NCBI GenBank assembly: GCA_007570785.1
Contig: ML662442.1
Span: 34,457,909-34,521,908, forward strand
DNA length: 64,000 bases
Source of the DNA: Antilocapra americana
Lineage: Eukaryota > Chordata > Mammalia > Artiodactyla > Antilocapridae
Direction of reading: 5' to 3'
The position numbers and the translations under genes were made by a program. The notes beneath the pieces were generated by a model. The model was not told the DNA's origin and did not search any database. It saw only the letters and a list, made by a program, of their open reading frames with translations. Numbering within the stretch: position 1 is the first letter of the stretch; each line of letters starts with the position of its first letter. Below are positions 1-11,699 of this stretch, in pieces.

Positions 1-529
1 AATAGCATTCTATACTATGACTTTTTTAAATTTAGGAATATTTTGTATGTTAAATATCAACCTGTTGTGTTATGCTTGAAATTAGTAAAAGTCAGAAATG
101 GATTCATAAAAGATGTTCCAGTTTGAATTCTAGATTCTCTTTGGACATGTTAGTATTTTCAAGATTCTTTTTTCTCGTACACACCTATAACCCATATACA
201 ACCTTCTACTTGATCCAGATTCAAAACCCAGTCCTTTCAAAAGATTCAGGTAAGTTTGTTTTTTATCTGCACTTGATGTAAGGACTGCTTCACTTAAATA
301 GTAATTGCTCCTGTGAAGCAACCAACTCGAGGTAATTCTAGTTACTGCTCTTGTATGGAGAACAAAGACACACAAAAATACACAAAGGCACAATCTGGGT
401 GAAATTACCTGGCTCAAGGGCTTTTCTGTATCACAACCAAAGGGGTTTTATTGTCTGTTCCCTTGGTTAATTTATTTTTCCTCTAAACATTGTAAAGACT
501 AAAAAGGTTTAGGGAGAGGAGGAGGAAGA
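1..529. other. AT-rich non-coding sequence
   Basis: No recognisable repeat or gene. The short open frames on both strands (around 72-417) resemble no protein I know and show no splice or codon signature. Confidence 0.5.
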
Positions 530-755
530 TGGTACTAGCATTACGGAATTCGTGTGTTGTGTTAGGCAGTGTTTCAAGTTCTTTACATGAATTACTTCGA
601 TTTATAAAAATTTTGAGTTAGGTATCGTTTTTTTCCCCCAACCCTTAATTTAAAGATGAAGAAGAGGAGGTTTGGAAAATTTAAGACATTTGTCTAAAGT
701 CTCAGAGCTAACATGCCTTAGAGCTGGGACTGAGCCCAATTTCCCTACCGTAGCA
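530..755 (-). mobile_element. MIR SINE, ancient
   Basis: Read on the minus strand this follows the MIR order. On the plus strand one sees the complement of the MIR tail (a 'ttaggcagtgtttcaagttc' type segment), then the 'gaagaggaggtttgga' core complement, then 'gagctgggactgagccca', the complement of the tRNA-like head. Divergence is high, as expected for a mammalian-wide SINE. Confidence 0.6.
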
Positions 756-933
756 GGTGACCTCTCACCGGGACCACACCGAGTCTCCCAGAATGCAACG
801 TGCTACCGACGTTCACTGAGAGTGAACTTCAGCAGACTTAGGTAGACATTCCCAGTGTATGCTGCAGCTAGCTTGTATCAGCTTCCAAGAGCTGGCTGCT
901 GAATTTTCAAGTGATGGCTGTTACATACAGACA

Positions 934-1010
934 TGTTGTTATTATCACTAAGTGGTTTCCAACTCTTTTGTGACCCCATGGACTATAGCCCACGAGCCTC
1001 TTCTGCCTGT
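934..1010 (-). mobile_element. Bov-tA/BovB 3'-tail fragment
   Basis: A short stretch with 'gtgaccccatggactatagcc' character, the complement of the BovB-derived tail shared by Bov-tA SINEs. The tRNA-like half is missing. Confidence 0.65.
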
Positions 1011-1417
1011 TAATAAGCATTAAAATCCATAAACTCAAATTCTAATAAATTTTTAAAAAGACAGTAAAAACTAAAAACATCACTTCTAAATTATTTTTCC
1101 ACAGTTTTCCATTATATCTGCTTGAGATTACTTGTATCTGTTGCATATACATGGAGGACATATAATACCGTATGACGATGTGCTGCTGCACTCTTGTCTC
1201 AACTCCACATCCAAGGACCTAATGTTGGTTGCTTGGCATTAGCCATGGTAGGAGCATTTGGACCATGGAGTTAAGCAAACACTACAGATGTGCACCTTCC
1301 ACCCTGGGAAAGCCATCTGTTAATATTTACCAGCACACTCCTGGGCACAGCCCTTAGAGGTGATGCGCAGGCCTCAATCCTCTGATGCTCTCTGGTGCTG
1401 TGAGCTCCTGAGCACTC
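1011..1417. other. Unassigned non-coding sequence
   Basis: The part 1190-1400 has a repeat-like feel (possibly an ancient interspersed repeat) but I cannot name a family. No credible open frame. Confidence 0.35.
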
Positions 1418-1665
1418 AGCGCATATTTACCTAGCACTCACTGTGTGTGTGTGTATCAGGTGTTTACAGTACACACTTCTGCCACCCTTATTTCATTTAT
1501 ACCTCTTTAAGCAGCTATAAGGTAGATGCCATCACTCCAGTTTTGTAGATAAAAACTGAGATTTAAAGTAAAATAACATTCCCAAGTTCATACAGTTAGT
1601 CAGTAGTGGAGCACAAGCTTGATTCTGTGCTTTGTGAATCCACATTTCATAATACTGCAGCGGTA
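1418..1665 (-). mobile_element. MIR SINE, ancient
   Basis: The complement of the MIR tail ('tagcactcactgtgtg' region) is followed by the 'aaaactgagatttaaagta' and 'cccaagttcatacagttagt' core and the 'gattctgtgctttgtgaatcc' head region. A short TG run (about 1442-1455) lies inside it. Confidence 0.6.
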
Positions 1666-2160
1666 GGGACCTATTGTGGGGACAGTCCAGGAGGCAGTTG
1701 TAGTCAAGGAAAGGCATTTTATTAAAGCCATACATTTTCTTTCTATTTTACTACTACTGTATTCATTTGAATGAATAATCAGCACATCCACTGGAATGCA
1801 ACATGACAGTCTGTAATGTTGAACAAAAAAGTGAAGGCTATAAAAGTGAATAGAGGATAAGAGGAGCTTTAGAGGAAAAAGCACAAAACACATGGCAATT
1901 CAGACTAGCTGTCTCATACAAAAAAAAAAAAGGTTTGTAATGTCCCTGCCCTACAAACTGGGCTACACAACACGTCACCCCATTTGGAGGATACAGATAG
2001 CTTTATTAAGGACATAAAGAGCTGAAGGCATCTATTCTTGAGTCGATTTTGTTATGAGATGCCCACCTGATACTTTGTAATATAGAGTCGTGGCTTCTTT
2101 ACAAGAGGACATCTTAGTGGGGCCTAGTGGACAACCTTAGCTTTTATCATTTCAACATGT
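1666..2160. other. Non-coding sequence with a poly-A run
   Basis: No gene seen. A run of about 13 A lies at 1920-1932. The minus-strand open frames here (1532-1893) lack any recognisable motif. Confidence 0.4.
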
Positions 2161-2164
2161 AATA

Positions 2165-2460
2165 TTAGAGGTCAGTAGCACAAACTCTGAAGTTTCAGTG
2201 GCTTAATACAAGACCCCTGAGTGAACACAGTTTACTTCTTGCTCCCATCATAATCTGATACAGATCAGGTGTTTGTGGCTTTGTGTCCCTCTAGTTTTGT
2301 CTCAGGGAGTCAGGTGCTTCCATTTGCAATGCCCCTATTTCAGAGTTCCTCACTTTCAGCCAAGGCGTCTACAGAGAATTCCCATTTTTCTTAGCTTCAT
2401 GAAGCTGAGCTTTCACTCACAGTCTTCTCAGTGTGCCGTCATTCACATGGCCACGACCTA
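2165..2460 (+). mobile_element. Possible ancient MaLR-like LTR relic
   Basis: The phrase 'agtttcagtggcttaataca' followed by 'tttacttcttgctc' recalls the 'agtggcttaaaacaacaa...tttattatctc' block common in MLT1-type LTRs. The rest is too diverged to place, so this is a weak call. Confidence 0.3.
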
Positions 2461-2467
2461 TTTATAA

Positions 2468-2646
2468 GCGAAAGTCACTCAGTCATGTTCGACCTTTTGT
2501 GACCCCATGGACTGAGTCCATGGAATTCTCCAGGCCAAAATACTGGAGTGGGAAGCCTTTCCCTTCTCCAGGGGATTTTCCCAACCCAGGAATCAAACCC
2601 AGGTCTCCCACATTGCAGGCAGATTCTTTACTAGCTGAGCCACGAG
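2468..2646 (-). mobile_element. Bov-tA SINE
   Basis: Full antisense Bov-tA. The BovB-derived tail complement ('gtgaccccatggactgag') comes first, then the 'tactggagtgggaagcctttcc' body and the complement of the tRNA-Glu-like head with its box B region ('aatcaaacccaggtctccca'). Confidence 0.9.
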
Positions 2647-3475
2647 ATACTGTTAATTTTAGAGAGCACGTGGATGATTGGTGCTAGGCGCCATCTTTTC
2701 CATGTTCCCTAGAGCCTACAAAAGCTTTCTTTTATTCTATCCACTCTTACTTTGCTCTCAAGTCAAAGTAGATTTCTGTCTGCCAAACACACCAGAAGAA
2801 ATAAAGCGTGACATTAAGACTACTGTATTTCTGTTCCTCTTCATAATGGCAAGATTTTGACAATGTAGTCTGAAGTCAGTGTAGCTATTAAGCAGCTTCA
2901 CTTGCAGAGCCTTCTCTAACATGAAGGCTAATCAGAGTTCTCATTATATTTTCTCCTTGGCATTTAAGTTCAGGAATTAAAGAAAAATATTGGAGAAATC
3001 TGTCACACTGTTTTTATAGTTTAGCCAGTGAACCACTCAGTTGCTCACACTTAACTTTGTTCTTTATGTGGTTTATGTAAATTCTCGTTTCTTTTAATTA
3101 GGAATGCTAAATATTTATTGACATGTTTAACTTTTACCCATTTTGGTGGGTTCTTGTACATTATCTTTTGGAACTCCCAAGGCCCAGTATAAAATTTGCC
3201 TTAGTTGATTAATGTATAATCATCAATGGTTACTGCTTCAGAGTAGTCAGATAATCATTAAGTATTAATATGAGGTTTTTGAAAAATCTTTTCTAACCTC
3301 TGCCTCAAATCTCACACAAAATACAATTAACAGACAGAGCATGGTTTGCTGAGAACTAAGGAAATTCCTGGAACATAGAGCTCTTTAAGTTAAAATGGGA
3401 AAGCTCCAGGCAAACCACAACTGGTCAGTCACCTTATGAGGGTTCCTCCTTGAAACACAGATTTGGTTTCTTCTA
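2647..3475. other. Non-coding sequence, nothing recognised
   Basis: AT-rich sequence with no repeat I can name and no credible coding frame. Confidence 0.4.
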
Positions 3476-4795
3476 ACAGTTTTCATTCCAATCCCAAAGA
3501 AAGGCACTGCCAAAGAATGCTCAAACTACTGCACAGTTACACTCATCTCACACGCTAGTAAAGTGATGCTTATAATTCTCCAAGCCAGGCTTCAGCAATA
3601 CATGAACTGTGAACTTCCAGATGTTCAAGCTGGTTTTAGAAAAGACAGAGGAACCAGAGATCAAATTGCCAACATCCATCGTATCATCAAAAAAGCAAGA
3701 GAGTTCCAGAAAAGCATCTATTTCTGCTTTTTTGATGATACTAAAGCCTTTGACTGCGTGGATAACAAAAAACTGTGGAAAATTCTGAAAGAGATGGGAA
3801 TACTAGATCACCTACCCTGCCTCTTGAGAAACCTGTATGCAGGTCAGGAAGCAACAGTTAGAAATGGACATGAAACAACAGACTGGTTCCAAATAGGAAA
3901 AGAAATATGTTCATGTTGTATATTGTCACCCTGCTTATTTAACTTGTATGCAGAACATCATGAGAAATGCTGGGCTGGAGGAAGCACAAGCTGGAATCAA
4001 GATTGCTAGGAGAAATATCAATAACCTCAGATATGCAGATGACACCGCCCTTATGGCAGAAAGTGAAGAAGAACTAAAGAGCCTCTTGATGAGAGTGAAA
4101 GAGGAGAGTGAAAAAGTTGGCTTAAAGCTCAACATTCAAAAAATTAAGATCATGACATCCAGTCCCATCACTTCATGGCAAATAGAAGGGGAAACAGTGG
4201 AAACAGTGGCTGATTTTATTTTTCTGGGCTCCAAAATCACTGCAGATGGTGATTGCAGCCATGAAATTAAAAGACACTCCTTGGAAGGAAATTTATGACC
4301 AACCTAGACAGCATATTGAAAAGCGAGACATTAATTTGTCAACAAAGGTCCATCTAGTCAAGGCTGTGGTTTTTCCAGTAGTCATGTATGGATGTGAGAG
4401 TTGGACTGTAAAGAAAGCTGAGCGCTGAAGAATTGATGCTTTTGAACTGTGGTGTTAGAGAAGACTCTTGAAAGTCCCTTGGACTGCAAGGAGATCCAAC
4501 CAGTCCATCCTAAACAAAATTAGTCCTGAATATTCATTGGAAGAACTGATGTTGAAGCTGAAACTCCAATACTTTGGCCACCTGATGTGAAGAACTGACT
4601 CATTGGAAAAGACCCTGATGCTGGGAAAAATTGAAGGTGGGAGGAGAAGGGGATGACAGAGGATGAAATGGTTGGATTGCATCACTGACTCAATGGATAT
4701 GTATTTGGGTGGACTCCCGGAGTTGATGATGGACAGGGAGGCCTGGTGTGCTGCCACAAAGAGTCGGACATGACTGAGCGACTGAACTGAGCTGA
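3476..4795 (+). mobile_element. BovB (RTE) LINE, 5'-truncated
   Basis: This is the 3' 1.3 kb of a BovB element, running from the reverse transcriptase region to the typical terminus 'gactgagcgactgaactga'. BovB is an RTE-type non-LTR retrotransposon thought to have entered ruminants by horizontal transfer. It mobilised by target-primed reverse transcription and its 3' tail was captured by Bov-tA SINEs. The 5' endonuclease region is absent and no clear target-site duplication is visible. Confidence 0.93.
3563..4428 (+). pseudogene. BovB reverse transcriptase, frameshifted fragment
   Basis: Three plus-strand frames (3563-4009, 3948-4298, 4246-4428) together cover the RT palm and downstream region. 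Motif A is visible as DDTKAFDCVD (usually DYAKAFDCVD). The catalytic YADD box lies in the second frame (LRYADDTALMAES). Frameshifts near 3940 and 4290 separate the parts, and a stop follows the YGCESWTVKKAER stretch. It cannot encode a working enzyme. Confidence 0.9.
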
Positions 4796-5332
4796 CTTTG
4801 TGTTTTTATCTTGGGCCCTAGCCCCTGTCCTACAAGCGGGAAAGATCCTTTATAAGACCGTGTCCTAGGCATATACAGGAGAAGAAAATGCAGCATCTCA
4901 TCCAGGTAGATACATGATGGCTCTTTGGGTCCCTGGAGCTCCATCCTGGCAGAGAAGAGTCACCAGATGTGTTTCGTGGAGGGAGTTACCAGTTTTCACA
5001 GTTACGTCTCTGAATCTAAACAGTTTCTCTCTTGATTTTAAATTAAGTTAATGTATGAAATTATTATCTACAAGTTATTCCAACTTGGCTTTCAAACTAG
5101 TAAATTTTTTTTTTTCACAGCAAAGAAGGAAAATAAAGAACAACACAGAGAGAGGAACTTTTGACCTGACAATCAAAGCTTATGCCATTCAAGCCTCTCT
5201 TCTCCATCCCTTTTGATGGTAGCTGGAATATTTCAATTTTCTTTTCCAGTGGCCTCAACAAACGAGAAGAAAGGTCGAAACTGCTCATATTGCATTTAAA
5301 AATTATGATGTCAGCAAATTTGCTAAGAAAAA
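4796..5332. other. Non-coding sequence, nothing recognised
   Basis: Unique-looking sequence between BovB and the L1 insertion. It includes a short T run at 5107-5117. No coding evidence. Confidence 0.4.
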
Positions 5333-5345
5333 TGGACTTTGCTTT
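5333..5345. repeat. Target-site duplication of the L1 insertion, left copy
   Basis: The 13-mer 'tggactttgcttt' occurs here and again at 6650-6662, exactly flanking the rearranged L1. The empty site reconstructs to a TTTT/AAAA context, the preferred L1 endonuclease target, on the strand expected for an L1 whose poly-A side is at the left. Confidence 0.85.
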
Positions 5346-5930
5346 CATTTTATTTATTTATTTTTTTTAAATTTTCTTTATTGTGTTGGTTTTGCCATAC
5401 ATTGACATGAATCTGCCATGGGTATACATATGCTCCCCCTCCAGAACCCCCCTCCCGACTCCCTCCCGACTCCTTCCCCCTGGGTCATCCCGGTGCACCA
5501 GCCCCGAGCATCAATCCTGGGCTGGCGATTGATTACACATTTGATAATTAACATGTTTCAATGCCATTCTCCCATATCATCACACCCTTGCCCTCATCCA
5601 CAGAGTCCACGAGTCTGTTCTATACATCTGTGTTCCTTTTGCTGTCTTGCATGCTGGGTTCTCGTTACCGTCTTTCTAAATTCCATATATATGCGTTAGT
5701 ATACTGTATTGTTGTTTTTCCTTCTGGCTTACTTCACTCTGGATAATAGGCTCCAGTTCCGTCCACCTGAGTAGAACCGATTCAAATGAATTTTTTTTTA
5801 ATGCTGAGTAATATTCCATTGTGTATATGTACCACAGCTTTCTTATCCATTCGTCAGTTGATGGGCATCTAGGTTCCTTCCATGTCCTGGCTATTGTAAA
5901 CAATGCAGCGATGAACATTGGGGTACACGT
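5346..5930 (-). mobile_element. Ruminant L1, 3' part of a twin-primed insertion
   Basis: Minus-strand 3' end of a ruminant L1. The T-rich run at 5346-5375 is the tail complement. The 3'UTR complement with its C-rich 'ccccctccagaacccccctcc' type block follows, then the end of ORF2. Minus-strand translation around 5676-5918 gives TDEWIRKLWYIYTMEYYSAL, the conserved ORF2 C-terminal region. It joins an oppositely oriented L1 piece at about 5930. Confidence 0.93.
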
Positions 5931-6649
5931 GACTTTCTAACACCATACACAAAGATAAACTCAAAATGGATCAAAGATCTAAGCATAAGACCAGAAACTA
6001 TAAAACTCCTAGAGGATAACATAGGCAAAACACTCTCTGATATAAACCAAAGCATGATCCTCCATGACCCACCTCCAAGAATATTGGAAATAAAAGCACG
6101 AATAAACAAATGGGACCTAATTAAAATTAAAAGCTTCTGCACATCAAAGGAAACTATAAGCAAGGTGAAAAGACAGCCTTCAGAATGGGAGAAAATAATA
6201 GCCAATGAAGCAACGGACAAACAATTAATCTCAAAAATATACAAGCAACTCCTGCAGCTCCATTCTAGAAAAATAAACGACCCAATCAAAAAGTGGGCCA
6301 AAGAACTTAACAGACATTTCTCCAAAGAAGACATAAAAATGGCTAACAAACACAAGAAAAGATGCTCAACATCACTCATTATCAGAGAAATGCAAATCAA
6401 AATCACAATGAGGTATCACTTTACACCACTCAGAATGGCTGCAATCCAAAATCTACAAGCAATAAATGCTGGAGAGGATGTGGAGAAAAGGGAACCCTCT
6501 TACACTGTTGGTGGGAATGCAAACTAGTATAGCCACTATGGAAAACAGTGTGGAGATTCCTTAAAAAACTGCAAATAGACCTGCCATATGACCCAGCAAT
6601 CCCACTGCTGGGCATATACACCGAGGAAACCAGAATTGAAAGAGCCACG
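5931..6649 (+). mobile_element. Ruminant L1, inverted 5' part of the same insertion
   Basis: Plus-strand ORF2 C-terminal sequence: [20 protein letters not shown], then [19 protein letters not shown], then [11 protein letters not shown] at the right edge. In L1 coordinates it ends at 'cacgtg', where the minus-strand part begins. The two pieces are therefore consecutive L1 sequence with the 5' half flipped, the classic outcome of twin priming. The open frame 6054-6527 (157 codons) is only this ORF2 remnant. Confidence 0.93.
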
Positions 6650-6662
6650 TGGACTTTGCTTT
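6650..6662. repeat. Target-site duplication of the L1 insertion, right copy
   Basis: Second perfect copy of the 13-mer at 5333-5345, overlapping by two bases the end of the L1 'cacgtg' junction. Confidence 0.85.
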
Positions 6663-7384
6663 TAAAAGGACCTCCTTCCCCCCTGTTTCAGTAAAAATTT
6701 GTATTACCCTAAAATATTCTGTTCCTTGTATAAAACGTAAGGCCTTGTTGTCATTTCTTCAGCCCTCTCTGGCCCTGCTCTGCAGAAATTCACTGACAGG
6801 TTATTTTCTCTCAGCAAACACATGGCTGCAAGTTATAAAGATAAAATTAAATGTCATGTAAAGTCATAGGAAAGTCTAATTCACCTCCAAACAGTGAGCA
6901 GAGGAAAGAAAAGTTCGATTTTATAGAGTGCTTTGTGGTCCCTTAGGTATAGTTAAGTCAGGTTGAGAATAAAGTGAACCTGGAAAAAAGCAGAATTGAG
7001 ACAGATGGAAACAGAGGGTGGATGAAAATAAAGGGGCCGGGAGAGCCAGAGAGCCTGTTGTGACATCATTTGTGATCATGGATCTCACCATGTCTAATCC
7101 ACCCCTTGAACTTTTCAGATGATATGAACTCATATTTCCTTTTGTTCTTAGCCAGTTTGCTTCCAAACAAAAGATTTCTGACTGACAAGCTCTCTCAGAA
7201 AATATTGCATTCTAATTGTTGACATTTGTGCAGCTCCTGGGACTGGAAGCATGATTGAGTGACACCCTCTCAGTTTTGTTCCCTTGCAATGAAAATCCTT
7301 ATTTATTCATTTACTCAAACAGCAAATACACATGTTTTCTGAACCCATAGAAGAGACAAGGATAAGGGGTGATGGGAATGAAGG
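6663..7384. other. Non-coding sequence, nothing recognised
   Basis: Moderately AT-rich, unique-looking. Short open frames at 6649-6861 and 6921-7166 resemble no family. Confidence 0.4.
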
Positions 7385-7590
7385 ACACAGGCTCTGGGGT
7401 GGACCGATTGCCCAAATCTGCACAGTTTTTCCACTTATGTGACTTTGTGATTGGCTCGCCCCTCAGCCAACTGATTCATGACAAGATTGTTTTAAGAATT
7501 AAAAACAATATTTGTAAGATATAAGATATTGAAAATAACAGGCACCTTATAACTGGCCTATCATTGTAATTGGTATTAATAATATTGATA
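7385..7590 (+). mobile_element. MIR SINE, diverged
   Basis: The 'acacaggctctggggt' head, 'ccacttatgtgactttgtga' core and a 'gttttaagaattaaa' downstream block follow MIR order on the plus strand. Heavily diverged. Confidence 0.45.
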
Positions 7591-7773
7591 TTGTCATTTT
7601 GGATATGTATGAGGTATTCAGCTAGTGTCTCCATGATATAAGTGGAAAAGAAAAGGACACAGGTTACAACAAGAAGTTGTGAGTACAGGCTGTAAAATAA
7701 ACACACTTAATGGATCATAATAATATTTAGAATATTTAAAAAATATAAAATTTGCCAAAATATGTTCATATTT

Positions 7774-8205
7774 GAGTTGTTGTTCAGTTGCTCAGTTATG
7801 TCCGACTCTATGTGACCCCATGGACTGCAACACACCAAGCTTCCCTGTCCACCATCTCCCAAAATGTGCTCAAACTTAGTCTATCAAGTCAGTAATGCCA
7901 TCCAACCATCTTGTCCTCTGTTTCTCCTCTTCTCCTCCTGCCTTCAATCTTCCCCAGCATCAGAGTCTTTTCCAATCAGTCAGCTCTTCGCATCAGGTGG
8001 CCAAGGTATTGGAGCTTCAGCTTCAGTATCAGTCCTTCCAATGAATATTCAGAATTGATTTCCTTTAGGGTTGACTGGTTTGATCTCCCTGCAGTCCAAG
8101 GGACTCTCAAGAGTCTTCTCCAATACACCAACTCAAAAGCATCAGTTCTTTGGTGCTCAGCCTTCTTTATGGTCCACCTCTCGCATCCATACATGACTAC
8201 TGTAT
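7774..8205 (-). mobile_element. BovB LINE 3' fragment
   Basis: Antisense BovB 3' end. It starts with the terminal complement 'ttcagttgctcagttatgtc' and runs through the blocks that translate on the minus strand as YGCERWTIKKAEHQRTDAFE and [14 protein letters not shown]. 5'-truncated at about 8205. Confidence 0.9.
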
Positions 8206-8789
8206 GTGAGTTGTATAATTGAAAAAGGAAAGCAACACATAATGTTTGCCATGTAAAAATAATCATCTGCCCTAATTTTCCTCCTTACTTTGTATAAAAG
8301 GTAGAAAGTTTTATTCATTGTTGTATAGCTTTCATTTTTCACTTGATATCCATGATATGGCAAAAGATATGCATCTCAATTTGTATTTTACAGTGAATTG
8401 TATTTGATAAGTTACTTAATTATAACTTGTGTGCTTTAGCTAGCCATTGGGACTGTAGCTGAACCTAGGTTCTTACACACTCAGCAATAAGTCACTTTTG
8501 AGGCACATTTTCACTTAAATATAGTTCTTAAAGGTGATATTGCTGTGTCTGCAAGCACACATATTTGTAACGTGGATAATGATTACCCACTTGTCCTTGT
8601 AGGGCATGCAGACAGTAATGTATGAGGTTGGTTGTTCGCTGATAGCATCCTCAAAAGTGATAATCAAAATTTCAAATACTTCCCATTTTGATGGGTAAGA
8701 AAAAAGAGTGAGACAAAGTAGATTTGATCTTCAGTTTTCTTTGTGCAAATGAAGTTGAGTAACGTTTATGTTTAAGAGCCATTGTCTTT
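8206..8789. other. AT-rich non-coding sequence
   Basis: No gene or nameable repeat seen between the BovB fragment and the following old L1. Confidence 0.35.
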
Positions 8790-9433
8790 GCTTTACTATG
8801 AATTGTATTCTGACCATTTTCCTATTTTATTATTGGTCTTTTTCTTTATAAATTTTGGAGTGTTAGCATTTTGTCTATGATAGAATGGCATACTTGCTGT
8901 TCATTTGTCTTTTGAATTCACTGCTCTTTTTTTGCAAAGTAGTCATTTTAAAAATTTTGTATTAAATTTATAAAGTGTTCCTTTTGTGGCTTAGGTATAA
9001 TTTCAAGTAAATTAGAAGGTCCTTTTTATCTTTTTTATGAAGGCATTTCCCCACGTTTTCTTCTAGTATTCTTGTGTTTTAATATTTTTTTACATTCCAA
9101 TCCTAATGAATTAGGAATTGAACCTAGTATGCAGTGGGAAGGACAGATCCATTCCAATATCATATACTGATGTGCCACATGTAGTATATAATGAATGGTC
9201 ATTTGTATTTAGTCTGTTTCAGGACTCTCTCTCATTAGTCTTTGTCCACATGTCAGTATGAAGCTGTTTTAAATATTAAATCTTTGTAATCTACTTAAAT
9301 AGTTGGTTTAATCTCTGCTGATTGTCCTCTTTCACAGCTTTGCTGGCAACTCTTGTTTGATTAATTTTCTATGCAAACTTTAAAATCAACTTGTGTATTT
9401 ATGCCCTCCCCATAAAGCTGATATTTTTATTGT
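8790..9433 (-). mobile_element. Ancient L1M relic, antisense
   Basis: Old L1 3' sequence read in antisense. Around 9230-9430 it matches the order of the antisense ORF2 end: a 'gctgttttaaatattaaatctttgtaat' type block, then 'caaactttaaaatcaacttgtgtatttatgcc'. It is interrupted by the SINE at 9434. Confidence 0.5.
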
Positions 9434-9655
9434 GCATTCTAAGTCACTTCAGCCGTGTCCGACTCCTTGCGACCCTGTGAACTGTAGCCCACTGGGCTCC
9501 TCTGCCAATGGACTTTCCCAGGCAAGAATACTGGTGTTGGTTGCCATTTCCCTTTCAGGGGATCCCCCTTCAAGGGATCTTCAGACCCAGGGATCAAACC
9601 CACACCTCTCATGTCTCCTGCACTGGCAGACAGGTTCTTTAACACTAGCCCCACT
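9434..9655 (-). mobile_element. Bov-tA SINE
   Basis: Full-length antisense Bov-tA of the 'cttcagacccagggatcaaa' subtype. The body contains a small internal duplication (two 'gggatc' blocks at about 9558-9580). Confidence 0.9.
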
Positions 9656-10640
9656 GATTATTAAATTTAGAATAAATTTAAAACAAAGCCAACAGTTGGA
9701 AGACAGCAGAGATGAAAAGATCATTATCTTTTGATATTATTTGAGACCTACATCCAGCTATGTGTCCAGAAAGCTCCATCTATGAGCTTTCCAGTTATAG
9801 AAGCCAATACATATTCACTTTCCTCAATATCTTTTGAGTTTTCTATCATTTCTGACCCAAACAATCCTAAGGCATATAACCAACAGATGCTCAAGTACGT
9901 CCATTGATTATAACTGTGATTCCCTTTTCCGTGTTCATAGCTACTCCATATATACTGCCCTCTAGCCTTATTGTTCTAGGAGCACCTTTACAGCCAGGAG
10001 TGATTTTTAAATTTCTTATCCCCAGGGATGATTATTAAAATATTTTGCAAATATCAGGGACACAAATAATGTTTGCTGGGGGAAAGAAAAAAAATAAGGT
10101 AAATATTCTTTTTGCCCAGTGAATTTTTTTGAGCCTGGTAAGTAGCTAAGTTAGACACCTGCCATGTTCACGTCTTGCCAGTATTCTCATCTTTTCTTCT
10201 TTGGAGTGTGTGTGTGCTTTTTAGTGTTTGTTTTTATTCACATTAGTGAGAAACTGCCTGATTCTTTACCTTTCTATTTTTTACCTTCAGAAGCTTGCCG
10301 TTTTCTTTTTTATTTGTGTCACACAGCCACCTGTGTTATTACTTATTCAGTTTTTTAATCTTTGATTACATTATGTATTTTGTTTTCTTTTCCTGACAGT
10401 AATTCAGTCCTTCAAGCTGTTTTCTATGAGCACTTCCACCCACTTACAGGATCTCTTACTGAATTTACTTCCTGACACCTGAGAGTATTATTTACCATCT
10501 ATCTTTTAATATGCATTTAAGGCTATTTTCTACCAAGCCCAGATGACAACCGAGTAAAACTACACCCTATGAATCTTTCTAAAGATGAGGGAAATAGACA
10601 ACCCTCTCTTTCTGCAATTAGTTAATCACTGAAAATACGT
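9656..10640. other. Non-coding sequence
   Basis: AT-rich. The first 60 bases may continue the L1M relic. A short TG run lies near 10206-10217. No gene seen. Confidence 0.4.
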
Positions 10641-10644
10641 CAGA

Positions 10645-11110
10645 TGGGCACTGTGTGTCTGATTCTGAGCTAGGTGTTCTGAGAGATATAAAGATGGAAA
10701 ACATGAACCTGCCCTTTTAGAGCAAAGTAAATATAACACGAGGCAAAGGGAAAAATTGCTGCACAAATGTATGATAATTCAGTGAAGAAGTGAGAGAGAA
10801 ATAAATACATTTGACTTGGAACTCAAAGATGATCCACTCCAGGCCATGAATCATGAGTAAGAATTTTAAGGGGCCTGACACCCAATGGAGGTAAGAATAA
10901 AGGTATGGAAGTCTCTGTTCTCAACCCAGTGCTTCATTTTTTGCATGGTAGCTGTTGGGAAGAAAGTAGTTGATAAAATGGCAGAAATCTCTGCCATCAT
11001 GGCATTTATATTTCAGTGGGGATGATGGACAATAATTAAAATAACTAAGAGGGCTAGATAGCATTTTAGACAGTGGAAAGTATTTATCAATAAATAAAGC
11101 AGGAAGGGTA
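10645..11110 (-). mobile_element. L2-like ancient LINE relic
   Basis: The text 'gattctgagctaggtgttctgagagatataaagatgg' and later 'agtggggatgatggacaataattaaaataac' follow the antisense L2 3' region (complement of the 'ctgtatccccagtgcctagcac' end). Diverged, with unclear edges. Confidence 0.4.
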
Positions 11111-11699
11111 ATAGAAGATGTTAGGATTTGAAATTTCTGTTAAGAAAGTCATTGAGAAGGTAACTTTACAATGACAGCCTATAGGAAGTGAGATAGATCT
11201 TAGTACTCTTAATTTTTGCAATTGGAATCTGAGGCTTAGCAGGCTAACATTGACTGGTACCAGTTTTGGCTGATGGGCACTTCCTCTTCCTGAGTATGAG
11301 CTGCCAGCCAGTCTGGAAGAGCTGAGGTGGGAGGCGAACATGGATATGATGCTGCCTCTGCCCTCCAGGACCTTACAGGGAGGGAAGACAGAGCTCAGAC
11401 CATCGTCACCTATGATATAAAGTGATTAGGAAAGTGCCAGGAAGGATGGGAAAACTGAGAAGTGCTTAAGTAGGAGTTCTGTGTATCCCCAAAAGTGGCA
11501 AAGAGCCAGAAAACTATTCAGTCCTATAGAATTCTAAAAACAGTTCAGAATAGCTGGTCACAGTGGCTTTTTGAATTTTCTTTCATTCTTTTATTATGAA
11601 TATGAAACAATAACCTAAAACAATTGAGAAAAAAGACAGATTTGCAGGTATCATCTTGGAACACGTGTTATTTGCAGCATATGAGTGAAGTGAGGTAGT
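11111..11699. other. Non-coding sequence
   Basis: Unique-looking. The part 11340-11470 may be another scrap of an L2-like repeat. No coding evidence. Confidence 0.35.

Noticed and set aside
5891..6406. 171-codon minus-strand frame
   Set aside because: It is antisense to the inverted L1 ORF2 piece.
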